Notes: a model not told the origin generated them from the letters alone. A stretch of DNA of 64,000 nt from Theocolax elegans (GCA_026168455.1 CM047427.1:62872162-62936161), one strand, 5' to 3'. Positions 10,519 to 22,199 are shown, numbered from the stretch's first letter. Translations and numbers: made by a program.

Positions 10519-11789
10519 TCATCCCCACCTTAAAGTCAAGCACCAAAGTCCGTAATAATTTGACGACGAATCGATTTCAAGAACGTTATCAAATTCGCTG
10601 TACACTATGCTAATTAATTGTAGAAGTCAAGGCTTCTTCAAATTTCAATTCTATACGAACACTTCCATGTTTCACCAAATTCCAGTGCATGTTTGAATTT
10701 GCCGCAAGGTCGGGCGTTAAATTAAAAGCAAAGAGACAATAGCCTCTGTTGTATTCAGTACGCGGTATGTTGATTGGTTCGTTTAGAAAATGTATTCCAC
10801 TTCCAGAAAACAATGTTTGATAAGCTTCTACGTACAGAGGATTATCTCCGCTAAATTTTGGTTGTAATGGTTTTCCAGGCACTTGTACACCATCAATGTG
10901 CAGTGAAAGATGATTGATATTGTAGTGATGGAAATTAAATGGATTATATTTTCGATGTCTATTAAAAGCTCTGTTATCTACAAACCCAATTATAATTCTT
11001 TTAGGTAATTATACAAGAATAATATTGTACAATGTATCTCCGAAAATACCACTGTGTAAAGTAAAAGATTTCACCTCTACACGACTAATAGGATATTTTG
11101 CTGTCGATTTGGTTGAGCATTTGTGAAGCTTCCTTTATATAAACACTAAATTTATCGTTTTCTGCGGCATCCATTAGACAAAATGAATCTTTACTACGTG
11201 CCAAGCGTATCCTCAGTTCTACACCGTTAACTAAAAATTTATTCTGATTAAATACATCACAGTGCAAATGACCCATCATGTCTACCGTTTTTCTCCCACC
11301 AGTAAAATATTGTCGATTCAATAATCCTATATTAGCATCAGGTTCGGAACGTGGTATAATAGCTAACGCATCCATCCATCCTGGAGTATCAATATACCAT
11401 AACCCCATAGTAAGATTTGAATTTATAGTTTCAGCAGAGTAATTAAGCAATGTTTCGATGTATGCCCTGTACGGGTACATATTCTTGGGAGGTGAAACGA
11501 GCTTTTGATTAAAAAAGGCATCAATTTGATTAAAAATTGAATGCAGAAAATTATTTATTGGATCTACTTTTCCACTTTCAACTGCATCAACATCTACAGT
11601 TGGTAAAATCTGTGAATGTTAACTTAACATGGTATGTGCAAGATCCAAATAGTCTTTTCCACCTGGTACTACAAATTTCAATGGTCCATTGTCGCTAAGA
11701 GATGATACAGGTTTATAATGAACGAATTGAGAATTTTCTACAGATGTTTGAGTAGGTGGAAGTGTAAATAAATCTTGCTCCGATTTCAT
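10519..11789 (-). pseudogene. Polinton major capsid protein (double jelly-roll), decayed
   Basis: ATG at 11787-11789 opens MKSEQDLFTLPPTQTS, followed by a KFVVPGGKDYLDLAHT block. A stop comes near 11620, then VDPINNFLHS and MYPYRAYIETLLNY (11480), the longest intact run (131 codons to 11085). After a stop the reading moves to another frame (LPKRIIIGFVDN near 11000; HYNINHLSLHIDGVQ near 10910) and ends near 10519 after YSEFDNVLEID. These blocks are those of the Polinton capsid family known in worms as F54H12.2-like. It would form the capsomers of the virion. At least three disruptions make this copy inactive. It follows the MVPED-protein gene and precedes the DIQG gene on the same strand. Confidence 0.9.
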
Positions 11790-11806
11790 ACATTCGCTTA
11801 AGACAA

Positions 11807-12352
11807 CGATATAAACCTAGCTATTTCAATAGCTCCTGTAGGTTCCTCTATTATCTTCTTATTTCTGAGTGTGTAGTTTACCATTTCTACAACGTTAGAG
11901 TTGGATATAGGTTTATTATCTATTAATACAGTTCCACATTTATTCCAAGTTAAGCGGTGAAGATTATTAGTTTTCCAGTATTTAAGAAGTATTTGACCTT
12001 TCTTTTTGTACGTTTTAGGAAGAATATCAATAATTTCCTATTCGGATAATGTTGCGTTTACCTCTTCGTTTTCATTTTCTTCATTTTCTACGGTACACTC
12101 AATATTTTTAAAATGAAAATATCGACGTAATACTTGTAAATATTTTCGACTCTTTTCTCGTTCGTCTGTTATACTTTTGGAGATTAAGATGTTGTGCATT
12201 TCGGCATCAAGACGCGATAACACATCACCTTTTGTTTGAATTCCACATTCTTCCGATGTGTTCTTTACGCAATCTTGTTGTTGTTGTTGTTGTAGAACTG
12301 TATTTTGAAACACGTCTTCGGGAACCATCATCATTTTTTTAGCATGATTCAT
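11807..12352 (-). pseudogene. Conserved Polinton small protein (MVPED type), one stop
   Basis: The ORF of 104 codons from 12352 opens MNHAKKMMMVPEDVFQ. It contains a six-Gln run (GTT/TTG repeat at 12278-12297), a DVLSRLDAEMHNIL block and an acidic segment. It stops at 12035, and the same frame then continues DILPKTYKKKGQILL and NSNVVEMVNYTLR to about 11807. A small protein with a V-P-E-D start, an LD-EM motif and a K-rich PKT segment lies next to the capsid gene in many insect Polintons. I recognise the family but know no proven function. It lies directly upstream of the capsid gene. Confidence 0.65.
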
Positions 12353-12357
12353 TTTCT

Positions 12358-12792
12358 CACTGCTGACTACCTCTTAATATTTTAGAAATCAATGTTCCTA
12401 TAATCGGTGCCAGCAAGAGATGAAGGAAACCACCGCCTTGTTTCACAATTACTCGTTTCTATTTTACCCAGTCGTAATTAACATTTCTTTTGCTCTTTCC
12501 TTTTTTTTGTTTCAACCAATTTTCGCAAAAGTTTACGATATCTTTTCAATTTAGATTTTTATAACTGTTTCAATGAGACGAAACCTTTCAAGATATTCAA
12601 CGCTCACTCGCATACACAGTTAATAAAGTCTTTATTTGCTGAGCGTATAAGAGCTAACCCTTGTTTATTATCTGCGTGACACAGAGCATTCAACACGGAT
12701 ACGCACTTTTTACTGAAATGGTTGGGTATACAGCCTCCTATTTGTCTCCTCGATTTTTTCTGCCTCATGGTTTGATTAGCAATGTCCATCAT
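12358..12792 (-). pseudogene. Conserved Polinton small basic protein, decayed
   Basis: Opens MMDIANQTMRQKKSRRQIGG, continues NHFSKKCVSVLNALCHADNK and stops at 12604. The downstream frame then shows a Lys/Arg-rich helix and, near 12440-12365, IVKQGGGFLHLLLAPIIG. A basic N-terminus, an alpha-helical middle and a GGGF-type hydrophobic tail are typical of a small Polinton/adintovirus protein compared with adenovirus core or minor virion proteins. GGG-F is also a plausible protease cleavage context. It sits between the ATPase and the MVPED-type gene. At least two stops are present. Confidence 0.55.
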
Positions 12793-12810
12793 TTTCTTCT
12801 TCCTCTATTC

Positions 12811-13479
12811 TTATCGAAATTTCGAGCTGTATTTTGGCACATACACGTACTGCACTCTATAGTCGGGAAAGATTGACGTGCGAAATCGTATTTCTTCCCG
12901 AGTACTCTGTTTCAAACCTAGCAAAAGATATCCATGGGGTGGAGTTGTACTATCCAAATATGCCTCTTGTAAAAATTTTGGGTCTTCAGGGTAGACTTGA
13001 TGAGCGAGGTATTGAATCTTTGCACGATCTTATGGATTTTAAAAAATTGTGATATAATTGGCGTTTAAAGATATGTCTCATTGTCCGGATCCTTCATGAA
13101 ACAGATTTCGTGTAATAAAAATTACTCTATTATTTTTGTAATGGCTTCCTTTTGTAAACAGATCTGACACTACGTTATTTGATGACTCTCTCATCAGGTC
13201 ATCAATGATTATTAATTTATTCTTATTATTGTCGTGAGAATAGTCGGAAGATTGTGGTAGACCCTCATGAAATTCTATTGTTTTACCGACGTATCCCCCC
13301 AACTTGAAGTTTGTTCTGTAGCTCTCTTACAATTCACCATAGTAAAATAAAACTCTATCAAACTTTGAATCGCAAATATCGGTAAGATTATGAAGAAACT
13401 TTTTAACGAATATAGTTTTACCACAACCCGTTGGACCACTGATTATACACGTAAATGGATGTTTCCACTATGTCTCCAT
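12811..13479 (-). pseudogene. Polinton genome-packaging ATPase, decayed
   Basis: The minus strand from about 13479 shows HPFTCIISGPTGCGKT (Walker A, 13414-13437), a stop near 13325, IIIDDLMRESSNNVVSDLFT (Walker B, near 13190-13218) and VIFITRNLFHEGSGQ. A stop and a frame change follow. Reading then continues YPEDPKFLQEAYLD and HGYLLLGLKQ to a stop at 12811. This is the FtsK/HerA-like (A32-type) ATPase that pumps DNA into capsids and is a signature Polinton gene. Length (about 220 residues) suits the family. At least three inactivating changes are present. It lies between PolB and the small basic protein. Confidence 0.88.
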
Positions 13480-13708
13480 TATATAAACTATTGTACAAAA
13501 CTAAGAATTCTGGGTATTTATATCAAATTCTATATAAAAAAAACGCTGATCGATGGCGGTGCGGCGCGGCGCAGGAGCTTTGCTAGGGATTTTCCGCAGA
13601 GTAATAAGCTAATTTCAAGGTATAAGCTGGTCCAGCCACATTTTATCAGCTAATTAATGGGTTATAAACGTCTATTATAGAATTAACAGATAAAAATATA
13701 TTTTTTAA

Positions 13709-14128
13709 TTACATTTTATATCCAAAAGGCAATGATAATATTGTGTTAATGTATCGGCGTTTTTTCAACACTACGTTACAGGATTTAACTTCATCTGTAG
13801 TTATAAGTTCATGCGTTTTAGTTCTTCGAATACATTTAAACTTTAATTTTATCAGCTTGTCATTACTTTCGAAATTAATTTTTATACTGTTACAAAAATT
13901 AAATTTATACCTTTAACTTTACAACACTCAATTTTTTCACCACTTGATGTTACAGTACTCATTCCATAAAACTTTGGTCCCCCAGATACACACTTCTTAA
14001 TGTACGCTCTCTCTCTATAATATTTTCATTCATTCCTCATATCACCCAATTTATTACCTAAACTAGGTTCATTAATATCATTACGAGAAATAAACATACA
14101 AGAATCTGTATCGTAGTACAGTACACGG
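13709..14128 (-). pseudogene. Protein-primed DNA polymerase B, C-terminal fragment
   Basis: Begins at RVLYYDTDSCMFI, the motif C (DTDS) catalytic aspartates of family-B polymerases, then SRNDINEPSLGNKLGDM and YIKKCVSGGPKFYG, with CKVKGINL near 13900. It ends RRYINTILSLPFGYK before a stop at 13709. Several stops and frame changes lie between. The upstream part of the gene is at 19929-22061, separated by the insertion starting at 14129. This enzyme would replicate the element from protein-capped ends. The fragment from 13818 on is repeated at 16621-16927. Confidence 0.85.
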
Positions 14129-16620
14129 TGTAACGTGGTCCTCACTTTCGTGGCCCGTAAACCACGCTACTCGTTTCCACTTTATTTAATATCTATATAT
14201 ATTACCTATTAATCCGGTAAAGACCGTATTTAATATTTTACTGGGCGCCAGGTCTTACCAATACAAATAACTTCCCGGTACGACTCCTCAGGACGTGGCT
14301 CCGACGCCAATACGGAGGTGGCGAAACCAACGACGAATCTTATCTCCTTCGGAAACGCGTGGCGGTAAATTGTCGAGGTATAGGTCAATAAATTAGAGAA
14401 CGCAATAATATAATTAAATCAAATCGATGATTACTTCGATTTATTTATTTAGAATCACTCCAAATTCCGATCACTACGGGTGATCACCGTTACAATTTTT
14501 GAACAACGAAATAGATTTTTCTAAATGAATTCCCGCGAGCTAGCCCGATCTTCCGATCACCGATAATCTATTATAAAAACGCAGGAGGTCTATACGCGAC
14601 GCGTAAGAAATCCCCGGCGATACACTCGATTTACTAAATTAATAGGTGGCCGTGCAGCCCACTTACCGCAACGAAAATCGATATTCTTCAAAATTAACTC
14701 TACTACTCGAACAATTATTACTTTATATAAATGCTCCTACGGAACTCTATCAAAATAACTAGGTGCGCTCGATGAGACTATCCGGCTACAAATGACGATC
14801 GGGACTCGTAGCATCCCGCTCGTCTTCGTTAAAGCGCGGCGCTGATTGTCTTCTTCTTCCTTGTTTTTCAACCAATAATATCCTCCTGGTTAATTAGATG
14901 ATTAACTATTACCGCCGTCCGCGCCATCTATTCCCGTACCAATCTTCTTTTCCTCAGTGACGGAATAACGAAATAACCCGTATTCCGTTGAGGAACTGAC
15001 TTGCGTCTCCACCAATGCAACAGGTGTGTCTTCTTTCTCTCTCGTACACACACGCTGTAGATGGCTACTTCTCGCTCATTCCGTCGTTCCCCTCCTCGGT
15101 GCGCCGCCATGTGCCGCGGCGTGCATGTGCGAGAGCAGCGAGCGCCGCCCCCCTCTCTGCCGCGCTGACCCTAGTACAGGAGCAGAGGGCCGAGTCCGTT
15201 GCACGCGAGTCGGGCGTCGTTTGTTTACACGACGGCGAACGGGTTTTTCTTTGTGTGTGTGAGAAGTGCACCAGTTCCTGGGTCATCGTCTTCGTGGCTG
15301 TCTTCGTTCTCCATCACCAGGTCGTCGGGAGATGGTATTGGATCTACGTGGGAACTTGGTTGGACGTCGGTGGCGGTATGGTTGTATCATTCCTTCTTCA
15401 TTATTAAACTCCCTCCTTTCTCCAATCCTCCGATTTCCTCAACAAATCAATAAAAACCTCATTAATTCCTTTCCTTTACATACTAAAATATCGGTGACGA
15501 GAATGGTTCGGGCCAGGATTCGTAGCCGGTGTTTACTTCCTTCCTAACCTCTATTCCCATATCCTATATATATATATATAATATCCTATACACATACATA
15601 ACTTCCTTATTACAGCTAAACTTTATCCCTCTATAAATCCTCCTATCCTAACCTTATACACTACCATCAATCACTTTTGCCATACCCGGCAAAATAGATA
15701 CTAACTTTAAAGTTTTATATCTTAGTGAAAAAACATCGTAGAAAAAAAAATCCGGATAGCATTTTAAAGCTTATTACAAATACTTTAATTTGCGATATTT
15801 AAAGTGTAAAAAAATAAAATTGCATTTTTTATTAATAAAAAACGAAGAACCAAAATTTTCATTTTTTATACCTTTGTTCAATATTACGCCAATCAGGCAA
15901 ATATACGTACAATTAAAAATCTTACGCCGTTTTAAAGCCCGTAAGATGACCTTTAAAATGACACCCCGATGCGTTTGGTACGACGTTTTTTACCAAGTTA
16001 TAAGCATTTTTTTGAAAAACATGACATTTTTTTAATTTTTTATATCAAAAACAACACAGTATAGAAAAAAATGTTAAACACAAAAAAGGTTTCTTTTTGT
16101 ATAAAAATAGTAAAATATAGTCAAAATAAAAAATTAAAAAAAAAATTTTTTTGGTTTTTTTTAATGTGCAAAAGTAACAATTGAATATATACAAATATAA
16201 GAAAAAAACATAAATAATTTTTATAAGTCATTTACATCGAGTTATACATTTTTCAATAAAATAAAATTTGTTTCAATAATAAATAATAAATAATAATAAT
16301 ATTAATAAACAATAAACAAAATTTTTTTTAATTTTTTTATTTGACTATATTTTACTATTTTTTATACAAAAAGAAACCTTTTTTGTATTTAACATTTTTT
16401 TCTATACTGTGTTGTTTTCGAGATAATGAAAAATTAAAAAAATGTCATGTTTTTCAAAAAAATGCTTATAACTTTGGTAAAAAACGTCGTACCAAACGCA
16501 TCGGGGTGTCATTTTAAAGGTCATCTTACGGGCTTTAAAACGGCGTAAGATTTTTAATTGTACGTATATTTTTGCCTGATTGGCGTAATATTGAACAAAG
16601 GTATAAAAATGAAAATTTTG
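13818..16620 (+). repeat. Tandem duplication 2, first copy
   Basis: Repeats directly at 16621 to about 19365. The junction shares GTTCTTCGAA between the PolB fragment (13818) and the end of the first foldback arm (16620). The first copy lacks the outer right arm of the foldback element. The second copy carries the arm but lacks about 85 bp inside it (near 19318). Confidence 0.9.
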
Positions 16621-16927
16621 GTTCTTCGAATACATTTAAACTTTAATTTTATCAGCTTGTCATTACTTTCGAAATTAATTTTTATACTGTTACAAAAATT
16701 AAATTTATACCTTTAACTTTACAACACTCAATTTTTTCACCACTTGATGTTACAGTACTCATTCCATAAAACTTTGGTCCCCCAGATACACACTTCTTAA
16801 TGTACGCTCTCTCTCTATAATAGTTTCATTCATTCCTCATATCACCCAATTTATTACCTAAACTAGGTCATTATATCATTACGAGAAATAAACATACAAG
16901 AATCTGTATCGTAAGTACAGTACACGG
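16621..16927 (-). pseudogene. DNA polymerase B C-terminal fragment, duplicate
   Basis: Second copy of 13818-14128 with the DTDS motif near 16900-16913 and several single-base differences. It again ends at ACGG (16924-16927), where the TG...CA insertion starts. Confidence 0.85.
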
Positions 16928-18470
16928 TGTAACGTGGTCCTCACTTTCGTGGCCCGTAAACCACGCTACTCGTTTCACCTTTATTTAATATCTATATATA
17001 TTACCTATTAATCCGGTAAAGAACCGTATTTAATATTTTACTGGGCGCCAGGTCTTACCAATACAAATAACTTCCCGGTACGACTCCTCAGGACGTGGCT
17101 CCGACGCCAATACGGAGGTGGCGAAACCAACGACGAATCTTATCTCCTTCGGAAACGCGTGGCGGTAAATTGTCGAGGTATAGGTCAATAAATTAGAGGA
17201 AACGCAATAATATAATTAAACTCAAATCGATGATTACTTCGATTTATTTATTTAGAATCACTCCAAATTCCGATCACTACGGGTGATCACCGTTACAATT
17301 TTTGAACAACGAAATAGATTTTTCTAAATGAATTCCCGCGAGCTAGCCCGATCTTCCGATCACCGATAATCTATTATAAAAACGCAGGAGGTCCTATACG
17401 CGACGCGTAAGAAATCCCGCGATACACTCGATTTACTAATAATTAGGTGGGCCTGTGCAGCCCACTTACCGCAACGAAAATCGATATTCTTCAAAATTAC
17501 TCTACTACTCGAACAATTATTACTTTATAAATGCTCCTACGGAACTCTATCAAAATAACTAGGTGCGCTCGATGAGACTATCCGGCTACGAATGACGATC
17601 GGGACTCGTAGCATCCCGCTCGTCTTCGTAGTTCGTTAAAGCGCGGCGCTGATTGTCTTCTTCTTCCTTGTTTTTCACCCATATACTATCCTCCTGGTTA
17701 ATTAGGATGATTAACTATTACCGCCGTCCGCGCATCTATTCCCGTACCAATCTTCTTTTCCTCAGTGACGGAATAACGAATAACCCGTATTCCGTTGAGG
17801 AACTGACTTGCGCCTCCACCAATGCAACAGGTGTGTCTTCTTTCTTCTCTCTCGTACACACACGCTGTAGATGGCTACTTATCCCGCTCATTCCGTCGTT
17901 CCCCTCCTCGGTGCGCCGCATGTGCCGCGGCGTGCATGTGCGAGAGCAGCGAGCGCCGCCCCCCTCTCTGCCGCGCTGACCCTAGTACACGAGCAGAGGG
18001 CCGAGTCCGTTGCACGCGAGTCGGGCGTCGTTTGTTTACACGACGGGCGAACGGGTTTTCTTTGTGTGTGGTGAGAAGTGCACCAGTTCCTGGGTCATCG
18101 TCTTCGTGGCTGTCTTCGTTCTCCATCACCAGGTCGTCGGGAGATGGTATTGGATCTACGTGGGAACATGGTTGAGACGTCGGTGGCGGTATGGTTGTAT
18201 CATGCCTTCTTCATTATTAAACTCCCTCCTTCTCCAATCCTCCGATTTCCTCAACAAATCAATAAAAACATCATTAATTCCTTTGCCATTACATACTAAA
18301 ATATCGGTGACGAGAATGGTTCGGGCCAGGATTCGTAGCCGGTGTTTACTTCCTTCCTAACCTCTATTCCCATATCCTATATTATATATAATATCCTATA
18401 CACATACATAACTTCCTTATTACAGCTAAACTTTATCCCTCTATAAATCCTCCTATCCTAACCTTATACA

Positions 18471-19547
18471 CTACCTCAATCACTTTTGCCATACCCGGCA
18501 AAATAGATACTAACTTTAAAGTTTTATATCTTAGTGAAAAAACATCGTAGAAAAAAAATCCGGATAGCATTTTAAAGCTTATTACAAATACTTTAATTTG
18601 CGATATTTAAAGTGTAAAAAAATTAAAAATTGCATTTTTTATTAATAAAAAACGAAGAACCAAAATTTTCATTTTTTTACCTTTGTTCAATATTACGCCA
18701 ATCAGGCAAAAATATACGTACAATTAAAAATCTTACGCCGTTTTAAAGCCCGTAAGATGACCTTTAAAATGACACCCCGATGCGTTTGGTACGACGTTTT
18801 TTACCAAGTTATAAGCATTTTTTTGAAAAACATGACATTTTTTTAATTTTTCATTATCTCAAAAACAACACAGTATAGAAAAAAATGTTAAACACAAAAA
18901 AGGTTTCTTTTTGTATAAAAAATAGTAAAATATAGTCAAAATAAAAAAATTAAAAAAAAAATTTTTTTGGTTTTTTTTAATGTGCAAAAGTAACAATTGA
19001 TATATACAAATAAAGAAAAAAACATAAATAATTTTTATAAGTCATTTACATCGAGTTATACATTTTTCAATAAAATAAATATTTGTTTCAATAATAAATA
19101 ATAAATAATAATAATATTAATAAACAATAAACAAAATTTTTTTTAATTTTTTTATTTGACTATATTTTACTATTTTTTATACAAAAAGAAACCTTTTTTG
19201 TATTTAACATTTTTTTCTATACTGTGTTGTTTTCGAGATAATGAAAAATTAAAAAAATGTCATGTTTTTCAAAAAAATGCTTATAACTTTGGTAAAAAAC
19301 GTCGTACCAAACGCATCGTGGCGTAATATTTTGAACAAAGGTTAAAAATGAAATTTTGGTTCTTCGTTTTTTTTATTAATAAAAAATGCAATTTTTAATT
19401 TTTTACAACTTTAAATATCGCATTAAAGTAATTTGTAATAAGCTTTAAATGCTATCCGGATTTTTTTTCTACGATGTTTTTTCACTAAATATAACACTTA
19501 AATTTATTACTATTTTGCCGGTTATGCAAAGTTGATGAATGGTAGGT
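18471..19547. mobile_element. AT-rich foldback MITE with long inverted arms
   Basis: The left arm (from CTACC and CCCGGCAAAATAG near 18471-18505) is the inverse of the right arm ending near 19547. Arms of about 450 bp surround an AT-rich centre. The same element starts near 15661 in the first tandem copy but is cut at 16620. A right-arm stretch of about 85 bp is missing near 19318. No coding capacity. Confidence 0.7.
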
Positions 19548-19604
19548 CTATATTCTTGTGTATTTATTATCAACACTTTCAGGTAACCATTACATACCAA
19601 GGAG

Positions 19605-19757
19605 CCGGACCCAGGACCGAAAAAGGTTCACACCAGGACTTATCGCTTCGAGGGGAAATGGAATCACCATGGGTAGTACCCAGGACTCATCGCCTCCAAG
19701 GACAGGAACTCACAGGGATGCAATCGTTGGATCACCCAGGACTCGTCGTCTCAAAGG
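19605..19757 (+). repeat. Three imperfect ~60-70-bp repeats
   Basis: The word CCAGGACT(T/C)(A/G)TCG recurs at about 19635, 19680 and 19737 with related flanks (CCAAGGA, CTCAAAGG). It lies in the right part of the TG...CA insertion. No function is seen. Confidence 0.35.
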
Positions 19758-19928
19758 TATGATATTGTATTCAAATCTTATTCCACTTATATCTATTTCC
19801 TCTACGCTAACCTTATAACTATCTATATACACTAATAACTCTTTTTCTTCTTTCAGGTATGTCCCTTCGACAAGGCTTCCCTCCATTAACAAATTATAAA
19901 TTAATATCGGTGTGAGGTTTACCTCACA

Positions 19929-20634
19929 ACGGCTTTGCAATTGTTGTAGATGTTCGCACAGTTTTAACCTTGCTTGAGCAGTAGGATAAGTTGCAATTAC
20001 AACATTTTTATGAGACGATGAGTTACAGCTTCATGTTTCAAGTTACTCTTTTGCCTGAATTTACCACAAAAAGAGTTCAAACTCAACGTGCCACAAGCCC
20101 AACAGGCTCTCAACCCAGGGTTGTTTTCTAATTTTGTCCATTTCTAATTGTACCCCTTCATAGTTAAAATATTGATCAATATATAATTGTTTTGTCTCTT
20201 CATTGACGCACCGTGAAGGCCAACCATTAGCACTATGTTCAATTGCTAAAAAAGTATTTATATAATCCGCGAAAAGTCCACCGGTATTTGTCTTTTGATC
20301 ATACTGAGTTATCTCATATTGCTATACTAAATGGCTTTACGCAGCTCGACAGCAATCCAAGTGCCGGAAAAATCCCGATCACGTTCATTAGTATGAGTAC
20401 AATCATTTGATTAATTTCTTCACAACAAGATCGACAAAGAGCAAATAGTAGACGTCCGTGCATTTTTATAGGTAATAGTGGAATAAATAAATTTCTTGGT
20501 GGTAAAACTTTACACTTTAGTAACCCTTCGATTCGGGAAAAGTCATTTATATTATCATTTACCAGCTCGGAATATTCATTACCAATATAAATGCGTGGGT
20601 GACCAATAGGAAATCGTCCTCTCTTACACACATA
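19929..20634 (-). pseudogene. DNA polymerase B, palm/fingers fragment
   Basis: Reads GRFPIGHPRIYIGNEYSEL and LKCKVLPPRNLF, then LPIKMHGRLLFALCRSCCEE. A frame change follows at about 20370, then EITQYDQKTNTGGLFADYIN, a further frame change near 20110 (NPGLRACW, LNSFCGKF) and ATYPTAQARLKLCEHLQQL up to 19929. These are the viral/organellar PolB (DNA_pol_B_2) blocks that lie just before the DTDS motif. The next codons of the gene are at 14128, across the insertion. Upstream, the N-terminal part abuts directly at 20638, and the exonuclease and Cys-rich middle region of the family is missing. Confidence 0.8.
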
Positions 20635-20637
20635 TGG

Positions 20638-21281
20638 TTAAAGCGAGCAAATGTCGGTATATTTAATTTTTTCTCCCGGTTCATCTAAATGAAAACTTTC
20701 ATTACTTTGAGTCGACCCACTGATTAACGACCGGAGATCATTTATAAGAAAATTATTGACAGGTCGATACGATAGATCTGCTGGACCCTTGGCAAAATTT
20801 GTACTTTGTATTTCAATACTTATAAAATCGTTTGGGGTAGTTCGTGAAATTATAAAAGAATGTATATCACGGATGGCCATTTCTAACCATGTAATTGGGT
20901 TAACATTACCAACCCGAGAAGGAGACACTATTTTAATTAACAATCGTTCATCGTTAATTTTGTATTTACTTATGTATTTGTGATTTTCCTCATATATAAT
21001 AAAACGCTCACCGGGACCGCGAATTTCATTATCGATCTCACCGGAATCAGAAGTCTCGTTGTCTTCGGTGGATAAATAGCGGTTTCTCTGAACATCATTA
21101 TCTCCTCCACATCCATATTGGGTTAAATCGATCAGAGACGAATCCGCATCGTACACGGAAGTTTTGCCGTTGGATGCATACGATTTCGAAATAAATGAAT
21201 CAGAAGCTGACGACGATAGGTCTGCATTATGATCATAATTTATTGTTGATTCTGAATTAGAACTCTCGAACGTATTATATC
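20638..21281 (-). pseudogene. DNA polymerase B, N-terminal region exon
   Basis: Open from the predicted acceptor at 21282-21283 to a stop at 20638. An acidic, Ser-rich start (ESSNSESTINYDHNADLSSS) is followed by PITWLEMAIRDIHSFII, ISIEIQS, DLSYRPVNNFLINDL and STQSNESFHLDE. The last blocks match the N-terminal domain of insect Polinton polymerases. It runs straight into the palm fragment at 20634, which implies a large internal deletion. The exon joins in phase with an upstream exon (21558-22061). Confidence 0.6.
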
Positions 21282-21557
21282 CTACAAGAAATTAAAACTT
21301 AGTAATATTTTATTTGAAAACAGATTAAAATAAGAAAACATAAAGCTAATTACATTATGCCTCAGGTGGTCCGGAAAGCTTACAGAAACTCGAGATAAAA
21401 GGTCCTCCAGATCATTTTTAGTAAATAAGGTAGATTGTAAATAATAGCATGTCTCGCATCCATCTTAGTTCCTGTGCTTTACGAACATCTATAATTCTTT
21501 GTTCTTCAGATTGTGTAAATACGAGAAACAGAATTTTTTATTTAAAAAAAACTTACT
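21282..21557 (-). other. Predicted 276-bp intron
   Basis: GTAAGT donor (minus strand, 21551-21556 next to the exon end) and TTTCTTGTAG acceptor (at 21282). It is AT-rich and contains stops in the flanking frames. Removal restores one frame between the two exons. Confidence 0.5.
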
Positions 21558-22061
21558 TTCATTGATTTGCATATCGTGTACACTACGTTGATCGAAACTG
21601 TAGGTGGTTACCCTATTATGTTCTCTCGTCTGAAACACCATTTCTCTGTACGGAGGTACCCTACGAATAAAATTGTGTACCATTTCCTTTCTTTCAGTCG
21701 AACGAATAATTACGGCAAGTGCTGCTGAAGTAGGTGGCGTTGGTTCGAGTGTACTGCAGACGTTGATTTACAAATGTATGCAACTGTTCCCTGGAATTTT
21801 CGTATAACATCAAAAATTGTTCGTGATTTCTTCTAAGTGAGGTTTCTTCTGCATCCAAATCAGATATTTCTTCCGATGAAGATGAATCATTTAACGCAAC
21901 CCTGAATTGACTTTCATTAAACGCTTCCTCCACTTGAACAGAAGGTTTATCATCCGAATCATAGGAACTGTCACTTTCATCACTGGATGTATCATTATTA
22001 TCGTTGCATTCCGATTCTTCGTTTTCCTCCTTCTCTACTTCACGCAATAAGTTTTCTCGAG
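21558..22061 (-). pseudogene. Upstream acidic exon joined to the polymerase N-terminus
   Basis: Preceded by a good acceptor (TGTTTTTAG, ending 22062). It encodes a very acidic, Ser-rich stretch (SSDESDSSYDSDDKPS) and LHTFVNQRL. One frame change lies near 21750, then STERKEMVHNFIRRVPPYRE and DQRSVHDMQINE up to a GTAAGT donor at 21551-21556. The 1+2 codon split matches the exon at 21281. The first exon was not found. It may be a host-type N-terminal extension or part of the element. Function is not recognised. Confidence 0.45.
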
Positions 22062-22199
22062 CTAAAAACAATACAATCGTATTTTACTATATATACAAAT
22101 TTAATCATTTAGAATATTTACTGTTACACGTAATAATCGTCATATGTACTAAGTAAATGTTGTAATGACATTTTACGCACAACCGGCAAACTATCTACC

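Larger units (their letters stand above)
7982..10925 (+). repeat. Tandem duplication 1, second copy
   Basis: Direct repeat of 5031-7981. This copy runs on without a break into the rest of the capsid gene, so it carries the original right-hand context. The first copy carries the original left-hand context. Confidence 0.9.
16928..19928. mobile_element. 3-kb insertion with TG...CA ends, LTR-like, inside PolB
   Basis: Starts TGTAACGTGG and ends TTTACCTCACA. The flanking four bases are ACGG on both sides (16924-16927, 19929-19932), an LTR-type target duplication. Inside are a GGGCGCCAG word near 17041-17050 (TGGCGCCC on the minus strand, like a retroviral-type primer site), a GC-rich block (17900-18180) and a foldback element (about 18471-19547). 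No gag, protease or reverse transcriptase is visible, so it may be a solo or internally deleted element. The first part is duplicated at 14129-16620. Class is uncertain. The insertion boundaries are well supported. Confidence 0.6.

Noticed and set aside
12834..13052. Plus-strand ORF of 72 codons with a natural-looking product
   Set aside because: The minus strand over the same bases encodes the C-terminal part of the packaging ATPase (YPEDPKFL, HGYLLLGLKQ), so the plus ORF is a shadow.
15015..15547. Overlapping GC-rich ORFs (and copies at 17653-18360)
   Set aside because: They lie in the non-coding TG...CA insertion, are open in several frames at once because of base composition, and change frame between the two copies.
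15790..16635. ORFs of 77-81 codons on both strands
   Set aside because: They are the two arms of an inverted repeat; the same sequence read from either side.
19605..19757. CRISPR-like direct repeats
   Set aside because: Only three diverged copies with irregular spacing, in a eukaryotic mobile element.
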